64,000 nucleotides of DNA from positions 7,872,664-7,936,663 of the forward strand of contig CM049315.1 in NCBI GenBank assembly GCA_026874595.1, in the 5' to 3' direction. Below are positions 12,587 to 23,929 of this stretch, piece by piece (position 1 is the stretch's first letter; the number at the start of each line of letters is the position of its first letter). Source of the stretch: Sipunculus nudus (lineage: Eukaryota > Annelida > Sipuncula > Golfingiida > Sipunculidae). Made by a program: the position numbers and the translations under genes. A model generated the notes under the pieces. It did no database searches. It was not told where the DNA came from and saw only the letters and a list, made by a program, of their open reading frames with translations.

Positions 12587-12680
12587 ATATTAAAGAATTC
12601 AGAACGTGACGGGTCCTTGTCACAAGTGTGTTCTCTCTTTCTCTTCTTATATTGAAGGTTTAAGAACGTGACTGGTTCTT
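11745..12680. repeat. Three-unit higher-order satellite (A-B-C)
   Basis: Units of 54-59 bp begin GTGACTGGT and end with GGRTTCAGAA. Three variants alternate in fixed order. A contains CCTCGTTTTCTGTTTTC and CACGCAAGGG; B contains TTCTTGTTTCCTGT and CACAAACGGATTC; C contains CCATTTCCCCTGTCTTC and TTTTTTACGCAAGG. The A-B-C triple (about 170 bp) is repeated four times from about 11826 to 12490, followed by degenerate units with a (CT)n run at about 12525-12583. Overlapping open frames on the plus strand (up to 194 codons at 12071-12655) appear in several phases and are best read as by-products of a stop-poor pyrimidine-rich repeat. Confidence 0.85.
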
Positions 12681-12710
12681 GTTTCTTCTTGTGACAGTCA
12701 AGTTGCGGTA

Positions 12711-13387
12711 CAGGGGCGTAGCCAGGATGGGAAGGGAGGGGGCCATGATCAGTGGCGGATCCAGAAATTCTAGAAGGTGTTTGTGTGTGTGTGTGTGTGG
12801 GGGGGGGGCTAATATGTATGGGTATTAATGAAAACTAAGTGTTATATATGTATTAGTGTATGAAAATATATATTTATTCTTTATTTTCAATAATGAACCA
12901 TTGATTTATTAAGGTTAATTGCCGGTACATGGGGAGGGTATGGGAGGGGGATACCCCCTCCCATATTAGGATTTTTTAATATGCAATGTGAAGAGGGCAT
13001 TTTGAGGCAATTTTCACCCCAAAAAAATTTAAGGATTCACTGTTACTGAAAAACTGATCTCCTGTGTCTTTGCGTTATGTAGTCAAACTGTAGAGAGGTC
13101 AATAGTTTATATCTATATTTCTTCTAAATTAGAAAATAAAATCTGCAGTTGTTCATAAATATATCCTCATCCTCAAATAATGAATTTGAAAGTGATAAAC
13201 TGCAGACAGCTGAAATAAAATCTTATTGCTAATTAATAAAAAGAATATATGAACATGGAAATTTTGAAATTTGATAAAATGAGAAATATTGCAGCTCAAC
13301 GGAGGGCCGCGCGCCCCTAATGAATCCGCTTATGATAGCAAAGACAATGGGCATGGCCCCCTGCGGCCCCCTCTGGCTATGCCCCTG
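12711..13387 (+). mobile_element. Composite TIR element, copy 2, internally deleted
   Basis: It starts CAGGGGCGTAGCCAGGATGG and ends TGGCTATGCCCCTG. The flanking CGGTA occurs immediately on both sides (12706-12710 and 13388-13392), a 5-6 bp target duplication. The inner CAGTGGCGGATCCAGAAATT lies 42 bp inside the left end. The body aligns with the reverse complement of copy 1, including the block reading TAATGAACCAT, TTAAGGTTAAT, GTACATGGGGAGGG. The middle is deleted relative to copies 1 and 3. It inserted at the edge of the A-B-C satellite. Confidence 0.72.
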
Positions 13388-14250
13388 CGGTAATATTGAT
13401 TACTGTAACCAAGGTTTCTGTTTTGGTGGGGAGCCAAGCCCCGCTGGGCTATTCCGCTCCATCTCAACCTGCACTCTCTTGTTGCTGGTTTCAAACATTT
13501 ACTCACCCTTAGGCTCTCCTTTAGGAAAAGATAGCCAACTTTGTACCAGTTGTGTACTTTGTATATGTTATACACCATGTACAACATGCCTTTATGTGTA
13601 ATACATTATACTTAACTTGACCGGATTTTGTACTGTGTATGTTAATTTTTTAATTTCCGAGATTGTATTAACAAAAGGATGGCATACTTTTAAACAAGTT
13701 GTTTTTCTCAGTATCACTTTATACTCATTCAACTTTGTCTACTATTGTATTTTTTTATTTGGATTCATTTATTTTTCCGTTCATCGTAATAAACGACATA
13801 TGTAATCATCTTTCATGTGTTTGTGTTCGTGATGTGTCTGCATAAATATCACTCACCAGGTAAACTTGTGTTACTTGAGCCTGACACTGCACATAAACAA
13901 ATGGCGGAGGTCTGCAGGCTCTGACTGCAAAAATTAGTTATACATAGTTTAGTAAAAATTCTCAATTATAATTGGGGGTCGAAATCATTTACAAAAGAAA
14001 CAGATCAGGTCTCTTATCAGTATGATAATTAAGGCAGCAATCAATTGTTTTTTTCACGAAATGTCACTTGTTAGGTGATCAAACATTACAAAACCCAAAG
14101 ATACAGACGAACAACACTTACTTTTACTTTTATATTTATTACTGATGTATAAAATTATGAAATAAATTAATCCCTGAGTGTCGGAGTACAGAGACTCGGA
14201 TCAAAATATCAAAGTTTGTGCGAACAGGACATGACCCCTGTAATTAATTA
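13388..14250. other. Stretch with no recognised gene
   Basis: AT-rich sequence with no repeats or exons that I could support. The frames at 13320-13601 and 13617-13805 overlap the transposon edge or lack motifs. Confidence 0.35.
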
Positions 14251-14257
14251 TTATATG

Positions 14258-14524
14258 ACACACTGGTAGACTGACACTCAGAGATATATGTTAAACTCAC
14301 ATTTCAATGAATAAATGATGTACTGGTAGACCAAATAAGGTTAATGTTATACTAACATATATAATGAATAAATGACAGACTGGTATAAAGACACTCAGAG
14401 ATATATTTTAAACTCACATTTCAATGAACTTTATACTCACATATACAATGAATAAATAACATACAGGTAGACCAACACTCGGTGGTAAATGTTACACATT
14501 TCCAATGAATAAATGAAGTACTGG
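14258..14524. repeat. Short tandem repeat, unit about 57 bp
   Basis: Four to five units contain ACTGGTAGAC, ACACTCAGAGATATAT, TTAAACTCACAT and CAATGAATAAATGA. Related units reappear at 18183-18320 (CATATACAATGAATATAT, ACTGGTAGACCAAGGTATAC). The array appears split by about 3.6 kb of inserted elements. Confidence 0.6.
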
Positions 14525-14640
14525 GGGGGGGGGGGGGGGTTTCAATAACATTGTAACTGACTTAAGTCCAAACCCGGGACTAAAGCCCAAAAAACCAACT
14601 TGCCCAAGTCCGAGAGTTGAGTCCGATTCAATAACGCTGG
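14525..14640. mobile_element. CTTAAG-rich short element, partial
   Basis: It begins with a poly-G run and GTTTCAATAACATTGTAACT, followed by GACTTAAGTCC, CCCGGGACTAAAGCCC and ATTCAATAACGC. It resembles the element at 149-308 and the stretch at 18003-18182. Boundaries are approximate. Confidence 0.35.
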
Positions 14641-14949
14641 TTAAACGGCCGGCAGAACGCGGGAACGGAACAGAAGGGAACACATTATATATAGTGTCAC
14701 TTCTTTTATGTGGATTCAGGATTTTAACCTCAGTGGTTGTGGACTAGAAAAATTAGTAACATTTGTCTGACTGGATGTTTTGAGTGACATTTCATGGAAA
14801 CTTGTACAACAACGTACTATATATTATTAGTATTATTATATAATTATAATTCCTTTTAATAGTTTTATACCATTACTGGCATTAGCTCACGAGTACGAGT
14901 GCGTCTTTTTTCTACCAAGGTGGGGGATGACTTGCACACAAACACACAC

Positions 14950-15175
14950 ATATTACAATTAATTATAAGGTTTTAGAAAATAAGGTATTAATAATACCTT
15001 AAAATTAATAAAACATAATACCTTTATGTTTCCGGTATAAGATAATTCTATAAAGATAAGTCTATAAATATATTTTTGTAAATGTTTTTCCTTTGCAATA
15101 TTTAAATATAATTCTCTGAATAGTACGTACTATAGTGTCCCCTCCCCCTTCCCCCTATCTATATTGACGCCCCTG
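14950..15175 (-). mobile_element. TIR element end, family with CAGGGGCGTCAATATAG
   Basis: The right end reads CTATATTGACGCCCCTG, preceded by a C-rich tract and TTTGCAATATTTAAATATAA. The same order occurs at 52420-52729 and, reversed, at 54837-55260. Only one end was found here, so it is either truncated or its other end is too diverged. Confidence 0.5.
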
Positions 15176-15682
15176 TTCTATGAAGTATGATGTTAAGTGT
15201 TAAAGTCTAAGATTCTAGAAATTTATTTCAATGAAAGCTGTTAATTTTTATCTTAATTCATATCGATTAATATTCGTGACAGAGACCATGCAGTAGCTAA
15301 CAAATAAAAAAAAATCAAAAACTTGTTACTAACTTTCTCTCAATTTGTGATGGACTTAATTAATTTCACTTCATTGTTATATTTATACCATTTAGCAGTC
15401 AGGGTGGATAGTCAGATCAAAGATTTTAGTACAGTGAAATATTTATAATAATCAGTATTATTGTAAGATATAAATCATCTATATATCGATCATTATGTAA
15501 CTATAAAAATGCTACTATATTCTATAATATAGTAATGACAGCTCAGGCAGATCAGGAGAAATCTGTTTCGTTCAGGTTCTCACACGAATGTCAAGGACGC
15601 TACAATTTTATTTAGCAACTTGCCTCTGTACAAACATCTGTCAGTTTCGCTAATTTAGCAGACATTTGCTATTGTTTTTTTA

Positions 15683-17074
15683 GTGCTGATTTACGCCTCT
15701 TTAATGTATAATTTGTACCTCACCCGCTCGGCCCCTCATCGAGAGGATGAGGATGTTATCTCTAAGGTATATGAACGTATTGTACACGATCAGTTGTATG
15801 AATATTTAAATTCGTCAAATTTGTTGTACACTTTTCAATCAGGTTTTCGTAAATCTTATTCGACAGACACTTGTTTATTATACTTAACTGATTACATAAG
15901 GTTAGAAATTGATAAAGGTAACTATGTTGGTATGGTGTTACTTGACCTACAAAAAGCGTTTGACACGGTAAATCATGAAATCTTGTTGAATAAACTATAT
16001 GCTATGGGTGTATCTCATGTTTCTGTTAGATGGTTCAAATCATATTTATCAGATCGTAAACAACTTGTCGAGCTATCGGGTGTAAAATCTAGTCTTGAAT
16101 GTATTACGTGTGGTGTACCACAGGGGTCCATTCTCGGGCCCCTATTATTCCTCGTTTATGTGAATGATATGGAGCTCGCTGTTAAGTGTAATTTATTATT
16201 ATATGCAGATGATTCGGTGCTATTAGTGTCAGGTAAAAACTTGTCAGAACTTGAACATCAACTGAGTAACGAGCTGTCATCAGTTAGTGATTGGCTTGTA
16301 GATAACCGTCTTTCGTTACATTTAGGTAAAACAGAGTCATTGTTGTTTGGTTCAAAACATAAAGTCAAAGCTAATCCTTCACTTAATGTTGTCTGTAACG
16401 GTACAAAGATTCAGCAATGTACATCTGTAAAGTATCTTGGTGCAGAACTAGATCAGTCTCTGGATGGGGAAAGTATGGCAAGAAAGGTTCTTGCCAAAGT
16501 GTATGCTAGGTTAAAATTCTTATATCGAAAGTCTAAATTCTTAGATCTAGACACCAGAAAATTGTTATCATCTTCTCTAGTTCAGTGTCATTACGACTAC
16601 TCAAGTTCATTTTGGTTCTCATCTTTAACTCAATCTACCAAATGTAAGTTGCAAATATCCCAAAATAAATTAATTCGGTTTGTTCTCAACTTGCATCCTA
16701 GAACTCATTTGTATTATGAACACTTTAATCAGTTGGGCTGGCTACCTGTTGCACAGAGAGTCGACCAGCTCAAACTTAACCATGTGTACAGAACGCTGAA
16801 TGGCCAGGCCCCTGCATATCTATGTAATAGTTTTACATGTACCTCTAATGTTCATACTCATGTTACTAGATCTAGTCATCATAGCCTTATCATCCCTCAT
16901 CATGGTATCCATGGTAAACATAGCTATAGTGTAACAGGTGCTAAATTATGGAATAATCTTCCGGTAGATGTAGCAAACAACAGTCTATCAATTTCAGTTT
17001 TTAAGAAAAAAGTAAAAAAAGTATTATTTAACCTGATTCATGATCTCGAAATAAACGACTTTATATTTTATTAG
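15683..17074 (+). CDS. Non-LTR retrotransposon reverse transcriptase, 5'-truncated
   Basis: The 463-codon frame encodes most of a reverse transcriptase from a non-LTR (LINE) element. RT homology begins around residue 25 (VISKVYERIV); the first 24 codons are flanking sequence read in frame, so the ATG is not the native start. Visible motifs: SGFRKSYST in the finger region; LLDLQKAFDTVNH with catalytic Asp88; GVPQGSILGPLLFLVYVNDM; LYADDS with catalytic Asp176 and Asp177. The C-terminal region with 'GWLPVAQRV' and 'KLWNNLP' is typical of the Jockey/CR1/L2-type group. The endonuclease domain and ORF1 are missing, as expected from 5' truncation during target-primed reverse transcription. The remaining frame has no stop or frameshift, so the insertion is fairly recent. 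It makes no host protein. Confidence 0.9.
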   Translation: MLIYASLMYNLYLTRSAPHREDEDVISKVYERIVHDQLYEYLNSSNLLYTFQSGFRKSYSTDTCLLYLTDYIRLEIDKGNYVGMVLLDLQKAFDTVNHEILLNKLYAMGVSHVSVRWFKSYLSDRKQLVELSGVKSSLECITCGVPQGSILGPLLFLVYVNDMELAVKCNLLLYADDSVLLVSGKNLSELEHQLSNELSSVSDWLVDNRLSLHLGKTESLLFGSKHKVKANPSLNVVCNGTKIQQCTSVKYLGAELDQSLDGESMARKVLAKVYARLKFLYRKSKFLDLDTRKLLSSSLVQCHYDYSSSFWFSSLTQSTKCKLQISQNKLIRFVLNLHPRTHLYYEHFNQLGWLPVAQRVDQLKLNHVYRTLNGQAPAYLCNSFTCTSNVHTHVTRSSHHSLIIPHHGIHGKHSYSVTGAKLWNNLPVDVANNSLSISVFKKKVKKVLFNLIHDLEINDFIFY

Positions 17075-17391
17075 TATCTCATATTCGTGCTATGGAATAA
17101 GTTTTTTAGATTTTTTATATGTCGCAATATTTATTATTTTATAGTTTACACATAATTCTTTTACTCTCTTTCCGTCCGTATCTTGTATCATTTCATAGAG
17201 GACCACGATGGAAACAAGTTTTTTAACTTTTTCGTGTCATCCTCGATTTTATTCAGTATTGTATCACAGGTTTTATCAAATTGTGTATTTTTATTTCCAT
17301 ATTACCATATGTATATTTTTTATTTTTAGGTACCAGTTGATATTGTACTGAATTGGATCTAAATAAACTATACTATACTATACTATACTAT
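15748..17391 (+). mobile_element. 5'-truncated non-LTR retrotransposon (Jockey/CR1-like)
   Basis: It runs from the RT fragment to a 3' end consisting of AATAAA followed by ACTAT pentamers (17368-17391). A short 3' microsatellite instead of poly(A) is common in the CR1/L2/Jockey-related lineages. The left limit is where RT similarity starts, and no target duplication was found. Confidence 0.8.
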
Positions 17392-17475
17392 GAGTACCGT
17401 GGCCAGCTGCACAACCAGCATCAGAGTGACCGTTCTTTGAAACCAGCGACAGGCAGTCACCTCCCTGTGAACAAA

Positions 17476-17922
17476 TACTGTGGTTGGCTTCATATTCGCG
17501 AGGCTGAAATTTCGCGATTTTTCCATTTTTAATGTTTTGCGAGGGTTTCATTTTCATGATCTCACAAGAACCTATATCAAATCTTTGGCAAAGCCATATA
17601 CCTGTGTGTATTATAAAATGAGAATAAGTCATGAGTTTGTGACATTTTCTTATATAATGATGGGCCCGCACACACAGCATAGGTGCCAGGTGGTTAATTT
17701 AGTTCAAATTTAGGGCTTACATTTCCCTATACCTGCAAGGATGTAATTTATTAAAAAAATTCTCTCTGTTCTAAACTATTACCATACAAGTATTGATTAC
17801 ACTAAATAAGAAGGACATTCTCAATTGGCCGATTATTCCCGAGGGTTGCATTTTCGCGATTATTTCCCATTCGCGAATATCGCGAAATTAAAACCCTCGC
17901 GAACAAAAAGACAACCACAGTA
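17476..17922. mobile_element. 447-bp MITE with TA target duplication, copy 2
   Basis: It starts TACTGTGGTTGGCTTCATAT and ends GACAACCACAGTA. It aligns along its full length with copy 1 at 6642-7077, including TTCGCGA-rich ends and the block CCTATATCAAATCTTTGG, and is flanked by TA. It lies 84 bp downstream of the non-LTR element 3' end. Confidence 0.85.
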
Positions 17923-18002
17923 TGTCGATAGGCTTGCGGTTTTTCCACAAAATGCGCCAATCAAGTTGAATTTTGTGCCGGATATGCCTCAAAACAGTGT
18001 GT

Positions 18003-18320
18003 CATGTGGCCATGTTTTTCTGGACTTAAGCCTGCTACCTGACAGGCTTTGGGCTTAAGCCCCCAAACGGACTTAAGTCATTTTTGGTAATTTTACTTAA
18101 TCGGGCTTAACTCTTCAGCTGGTTGGCTTAAGTCAAAATGGGTCATTTTCGGGCTTAAGTCAGTTTATTGAAACACCCCCTGAAGTAAACTTTATAATCA
18201 CATATACAATGAATATATTACATACTGAAAGATCAATTGAGGTATACTTGATATTCACTTATATTATGAATGAATAACATATACTGGTAGACCAAGGTAT
18301 ACCTGATACTGGCATACACC
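18003..18320. repeat. CTTAAG-rich element and resumed 57-bp tandem repeat
   Basis: 18003-18182 contains six CTTAA-centred motifs and ends GTTTATTGAAACACCCCCTG, an end similar to those at 149 and 14525. From 18183, AATGAATAT and ACTGGTAGACC units match the array at 14258-14524. Confidence 0.45.
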
Positions 18321-18779
18321 ATCCTATACTACAACACCAAGGAATGCCAAAACTACCAGTTTATATACATTTTGTTTTTCCAGGTACAGTAGTATTATTA
18401 AAAATTAAGTGAAAGAATAATCACACATACAGATATGAGAGGGTATGAAGTTTTTTTCTTCAGTTTTTCTTGACAGAGTAGATTAATATGACTTAAACTG
18501 ACAAAGAGTTAGCAGACAATTAATATGCATTATTCTGGTAGCCCTTACAGAACTTTTATTAAATGTATGCACAACAAGGCCTACAGGTCTAATGCAAACC
18601 TGTGCAATGGGGTATACATCAGGTATAATGCTACCATGATAACATGCTTGACCATTATTTGAAGAGAACTTGATTAATTTTAAATTACATGTGTGACATG
18701 CACATGTAAATGCAAGTGGTAAATATTTCAAACTCAAGTACAAGCACCAGTTACACAAAAATCACTCCCAAAATACTGA

Positions 18780-19260
18780 TATGGATGTACACAACAGAAA
18801 AATGATTATAGGTGCCGCCACCAGACTTGTGTATGAGAAAGTCATCAAAGATGTATGGACATGTAAACATTTCAGGTAGATACTTCAAACCACTCTTGAG
18901 CTATGTGCACAGATATATATAAAACCCAAAACAATTTAAGGTGGCCCCACAAGTCTTGTATATGACAAAGTTATCCGAGATATATAAATATGCCCAATTT
19001 CTAGCTGATATGTCAAACCTCTCCTAAGAGATAAGCAGGGATATTTACTGCCAAAATTATTGTAGATGCCCCTTTGTATATGACTAAGCTATCAAGGTTG
19101 TAGAGATATGCACAATTTTAGAATGATAAATCAAATCTCTCCTGAGAAATAAGCAGGGACATACACTATGCAAAAATCATTGTAGGTGGCAACACCAGTC
19201 TCGTGTATGAGATAGCCATCAAAGATGTATGGACAAGTAAAAATTAACCAATACATACAA
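18780..19260. repeat. Degenerate ~140-bp tandem repeat related to the 5.8-7.4 kb array
   Basis: Units contain GTAGGTGGCNNCACCNGTCT, GTGTATGAGAAAGTCATC, AAGATGTATGGACATG, and ATATCAAACCTCTCCTGAGA-like blocks. The order matches the half-unit of the 278-bp repeat at 5814-7370, with more divergence. Confidence 0.5.
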
Positions 19261-19510
19261 CTTCTTTTTAGTCAGGTGCACTGGGCAGCCAAGCTCAGAT
19301 GACGCAGGCAGTTGCTAGAGTGAACCAGAACAAATTGCTAGCTGCAACTACTGCACTAAGTGAACTCTTGACGTGTTCTTGGCCGTAGAGACTTCTTGAC
19401 CTGTTGCCTAATCTGATACAGTTGGCAGTCTGCCAAAGCTATAGATAGAATCAGACTGAAACTTAGCCTGTTGCCAAATCTGAAATAGCTGGTAGTCTAC
19501 CAAGCTATTA
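19080..19510. repeat. Direct duplication, copy 1 (partner at 20180-20640)
   Basis: Shares with 20180-20640 the ordered blocks GAAATAAGCAGGGACATACA, CACTGGNCNGCCNAGCTC, GGCAGTTGC, TACTGCACTAAGTGAAC, TTGACCTGTTGC, CAGTCTGCCAAAGCTAT and CCAAGCTATT. Separation is about 1.1 kb. The second copy has internally duplicated the TGCACTGAGTGAACTNTTGA block. Confidence 0.55.
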
Positions 19511-20179
19511 GAAACACAATCTTGGCTTGTTAGTAAATCTGTTTACACACAATGAAAGACTGGCTGCAATGCTTTTATCAAGCTGATATATTCATAAGGT
19601 TTTTTTTATCTAAATGTTAAATGAATAACAGATACCTATTGAAAGTAAAATCATAAAGATGAATTTTATTTATGGATTTATCTTACACATAAGCTGGATG
19701 TGGAAAAAAATATTTAAGATGCCTGTACAACTATTCATATTTACAAAGAGCTATGTCTGCTAATACAATAAAATCTACTAGCTTTGTTTACCAAAGCATC
19801 TAACAGTCCTTTTATTATTAAAGGTACAATTAAAAATCCAAAACAAATCATGTAAACTTCAGCAAAGGCCACTTAAGAATAATTTTTGTGCAAAATTACC
19901 GGCACAGAGGTCGAAACAACAGTTTTGCAGAGGAAGGCCTTTCCAGCCCTCAGTTTGAAAGAGGCTTTCAAGACCAACTTCAGCATTCTATGACTCTACC
20001 AAAAATCCATGACCCCAATCTTTTCTTATATAACTGAAAGAGAATGTTACCCTAGGATAATTCTTCTAAAAAATTAAACCATTCAGTTAGAAAGTTTCAT
20101 TTGAAAATATTTTTAAGCTTAAAGAGGCTGAAATGACATTCTTGTCCATAAAAACAGGTTGATGGAGGTGAACCCTCAA

Positions 20180-20640
20180 TTTCAGGCTGATATATCAAAT
20201 TCCTCTAGAAAAATAAGCAGCCACATACACTGTGCAAAAGTCATTGTAGGTGGTGACACCTGTCTTGTGAACAAGAAAGCCATCGAAGACGCATAGAATG
20301 GTAAAAATATTAGTCCAATATATCAAACGTCTGGAGTTTGATGCACTGGTCTGAGCAGGCATAGGTGAGAAAGGCAGTTGCCCCGAGTGAACTATGACAA
20401 ATTGCTGGCTAAAGCTACTGCACTGAGTGAACACATGACCTGCACCTGGCTACACTGAGTGAACTTTTGACCTGTACCTGGCTGCACTGAGTGAACTCTT
20501 GACCTGTTGCATAATCTGACACAGTTGCCAGTCTGCCAAAGCTATTATTGATCCAGGCTGACCTTTGGCCTGTTGCAAAATCTGAAATATTTGGCAATAG
20601 TTGTTTGCCAAGCTATTTAACCTGAAATCTAGTGGCATGA
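20180..20640. repeat. Direct duplication, copy 2
   Basis: Partner of 19080-19510. It contains three successive CACTGAGTGAAC blocks where copy 1 has one. Small minus-strand frames here are repeat by-products. Confidence 0.55.
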
Positions 20641-22829
20641 TGTTACAGATTCTGATAAATTGGTACCAGGCTAGATGTAACTGCTTGACACAGCTGACAT
20701 ATATGGTAAAATGACTCCATTAAATCTCCATAATTCAGCCAAAAGTCATTCACATGGAACGATTAAAGACAATTATTATAAGAATTATTGTGGGGATTTT
20801 TCCTTTTAAGATATTAAACAAATTGGCTTCAGTGGCATCAGTCAAAAAACGTTTTGCAGGTTAACATTCATATAGGAAGATACAGCAAACTGGCTAAGTT
20901 CAGCTTCCCGTGACTCAGCCAAAAAGCACTGAACCAAAACCATTTGAACAAACCTCAGAAAGCACTACCCTAGGATCATTTCTATGCAATATTAAACAAT
21001 TTGGCAATATGGTTTCAGAGAAGAAATTCTTTGTAGCCCCCACTATGATACAGGCACTGATGACCCCCTTACAAAAAAAGGCCTATGCAGGCGCCACCAA
21101 AACCTCAATTTCATGTGACCAACATTGGCATAAAATTTGGTGATGATAGCTCCAGACGTTTCTGAGATTAAAATTTTAGTATACTTTTTTGACAGATGAC
21201 TAAGCACAACTTCGTGCAACTTGACCAAAATCACTGAACTGGAACCATTCGAACAAACTTGAAAGAGATGGTACATGAGATTATTTCTGTGAAATATTGA
21301 AAAAATTGATTGGACTGTTTCCCAGGAGAAGATTTTTAAAGTTTTTTAAGCTTTTTCTCTATAAAATCTGGTAAATGCAGTTAGCCAAAAAATAAGCAAA
21401 ATCTGATAGAGTTTTTAAGATGGCTAATTTTTTGCATAGAATTTTGTAATGCTAGCGCTTGTTGTTTTTGAGACAGTATGGGTTAACTTACAGACGATTG
21501 ACGACGGACAATGCCACACCATTGCATTAGCTCACAGGTTGGCAGAATACTTGAGAGAGCTCATCTTTCGGATCATTCCTGTGGAATATTGAAAAATCTT
21601 GTTAAATGATTTTGGAAAAGAAGATTTTCAAAGGTTTCCAAGATTTTACCCTGTAAAATGTAAGTTGATGCAAGTGGCACCATAAAAAGCTCAATCCCAC
21701 AACATTTGGTATGTGACAGATTTTTCATGACTTTGGGGATACTAGCGCCTGCTATTCCTGAAAAATTATGGGTTAATGTTCTGAAAACCCCAGCGTTCCT
21801 TTAGACTTTGATATATTATCATGCTTGTGAACATGAATGATTAAGCATTTAATTAAAAAAAAGGATATCCTTTTTCACCTCCATTTATCGTAAAAATAAG
21901 AAGTTGTATATGGGTCATGCTGAATTTAACATGCAGGGGACGCATGCATTAATTATTAATGTTATGATCTAGTAAAAAATATTTGATTAGCAACCTTGAA
22001 CAATGGGTAGAAAATCATACATTTTGGTAATAGGCCTTAGAAAATGGGTCAGAGTGACCTTATGTATTCTTTTCAAGAAGATTTTACCAGGAACTGCCTT
22101 GATCTTAAGTTAGAAGTTTCTAAGTCCAACTGCTACAATTTGTGCCCATCTGACTAACAGAGTGCAAAAGGTCATGTTCATTGACATAGCTCAAATAACA
22201 GGTCACAGAGACATTATTTCAGGTTTCCAGATGGGATTATTACAGGAACCTCCCTGGATTTTAATCATATTCGAAGTTTCTAGGTCAAACTGTAGCAAAT
22301 CATATACAAATGATATACCCTATAACTGCTCAAATCATGTTCTTTAATACATCTTGCAGAATGTAGGTCACAGTGGCCATATTTTATATGTACTCAGAGA
22401 ATCTACAATGATGTGCCCAGAACCTCCTTGCATGGTGCCTCAGAAGATTCTAGGCCTCACAGATACAATTTGTAAACACACCTGACTCATTGGATACTAA
22501 AAGTCATGTTTTCGGCCTGTAGTTCACAGAATATAGGTCACAATGACCTAGAAGATTTGCCTAAGCCTTCCCTGGATGTACAGTTAGAAGTTTATAGGAT
22601 TAAAGGTTACGGTTTTTTCATGGTATGTGCTCTGTCAACCCCCGGCTGCTTCATTTGAAGGTATAAAAAATGCACCACCAGTTTTCAGGAACTGTTGAAA
22701 CACTCCTTGGTCAACATGCATGTTAAGAATCATGACAATCAATGTATTTATTATTCGGATACTGAAGCTTTCATATCATATTTTGGGGTGGGATGCAATG
22801 ACAGGCCCCGTTATTGTTTCCATTGTTTC
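20641..22829. repeat. Degenerate interspersed and tandem repeats, no gene
   Basis: 20880-21790 holds about three diverged units with CACTGAACCRRAACCATT, AAAGRATT and AGCGCYTGYTNTTYYTGA. From about 21990, motifs of the long R1 repeat appear in decayed form (AGGTCACAGWGACMT, TTTCAGGTTTCCAGATG, GATTTGTGCCC-like). Confidence 0.4.
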
Positions 22830-23130
22830 CAATGCTGGAAACGGCAGTAATGGACTAAAAAAAGAGAAAAGAAACAGAGCTAGAAAGATAATTTGGTATA
22901 ACCCACCATACAGCAAGAGTGTCAAAACAAATGTCGGAGAAAAGTTCTTAAAACTGATCAAAAAGCATTAATTGCCGGATAACAAACTACTCAAAATCTT
23001 TAACAAAAATGCAATCAGATCAGCTACAGTTGCATGAGAAATATGATGCAAATAATAACATTTTGTAACAAAAAAATCACTGCAAAAAACAACCAAGCGA
23101 AAAAAAAAAGAACAGAGAGAAAAACACATG
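22830..23130 (+). mobile_element. Penelope-like retroelement fragment (RT C-terminal linker)
   Basis: The translated stretch ending the 83-codon frame at 22720-22971 (IIWYNPPYSKSVKTNVG) matches the conserved NPPYS region located between the reverse transcriptase and the GIY-YIG endonuclease of this retroelement group. After a stop at 22969 and a frame change, residues resembling DNKLxKIFNKN and SYSCMRNM continue to about 23130. The same region occurs in the copy at 59060-60795, giving internal support. It is a dead fragment in the 3' flank of the reductase gene. Confidence 0.65.
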
Positions 23131-23929
23131 ACCCTTAGATGGTAATTGCCTTGTCAGCTATATTGTTTATGTAGCAAAGGTCAAGACAGAATACCAATGC
23201 GCTCAATACATTGGATTAGCAAGTGGCCTATTCAAATTTGGTACAATAACATCAACAAATCATTCAGCAATGAAGGTGACTAAAAGAAACAGGACTTTTG
23301 AAACACATTTGGACCCTAAAGAGAAAGCAAATACAATATTAAACTACTTGGGGAAATAATCAAACGCTCTAATACAATTAAACACACCTTGGATCAATGT
23401 AAACTCTGTATGAAGAAGAAAAACAGGATATTACATGACAAAAGCGTCAAGTCGGTCATCTTACTGGGCGCGGTGAATTAGTCTCAAATGGCCGAGTAAT
23501 AGCTTGGTGCTCCAACGTGCTTAACTTTTAGCAATATATATATATATATATATATAAGAAGAATGTCTGTGGCAGGTGGCTGCTGCACCCTCATGTATGT
23601 ATGTATGATTATGCAAAGTTTTCACTAGCCTCCCCCCTTGCTCAATCTTGGATCTGCCACTGAAGGGGATAAAGTTTTGGAAAAATCTCGCGAGTGAACG
23701 CCGCGGCAGAGGCAGAGGCAGAACCTGGCAAAACATAGTTTCCTCAAAACTTTGTTTTGGCAGATAAAATGTTGAAAACAGGCTTTGAATCTAATGTATA
23801 AAATGCCTAATATAATGATGTGTGATTTACAGCCCTACTAAAAAGAGTGTGCTGTCTGTAATTAACATCCCATCATTCTCATTTTGTGTGTGTAAATATA
23901 TATATATATAACATGTCTTTATGTGTATA
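23130..23929. other. 3' flank of the reductase gene, no other gene seen
   Basis: Contains an (AT)n run at 23534-23556 and, at about 23643-23662, a single TIR end reading CTTGGATCTGCCACTG. That end resembles the inner end of the composite elements, but its partner end was not found. No clear AATAAA for the minus-strand gene was identified. Confidence 0.35.

Noticed and set aside
12071-12655. 194-codon open frame on the plus strand
   Set aside because: It lies wholly in the A-B-C satellite, similar open frames occur in the other phases, and the period is not a fixed multiple of three.
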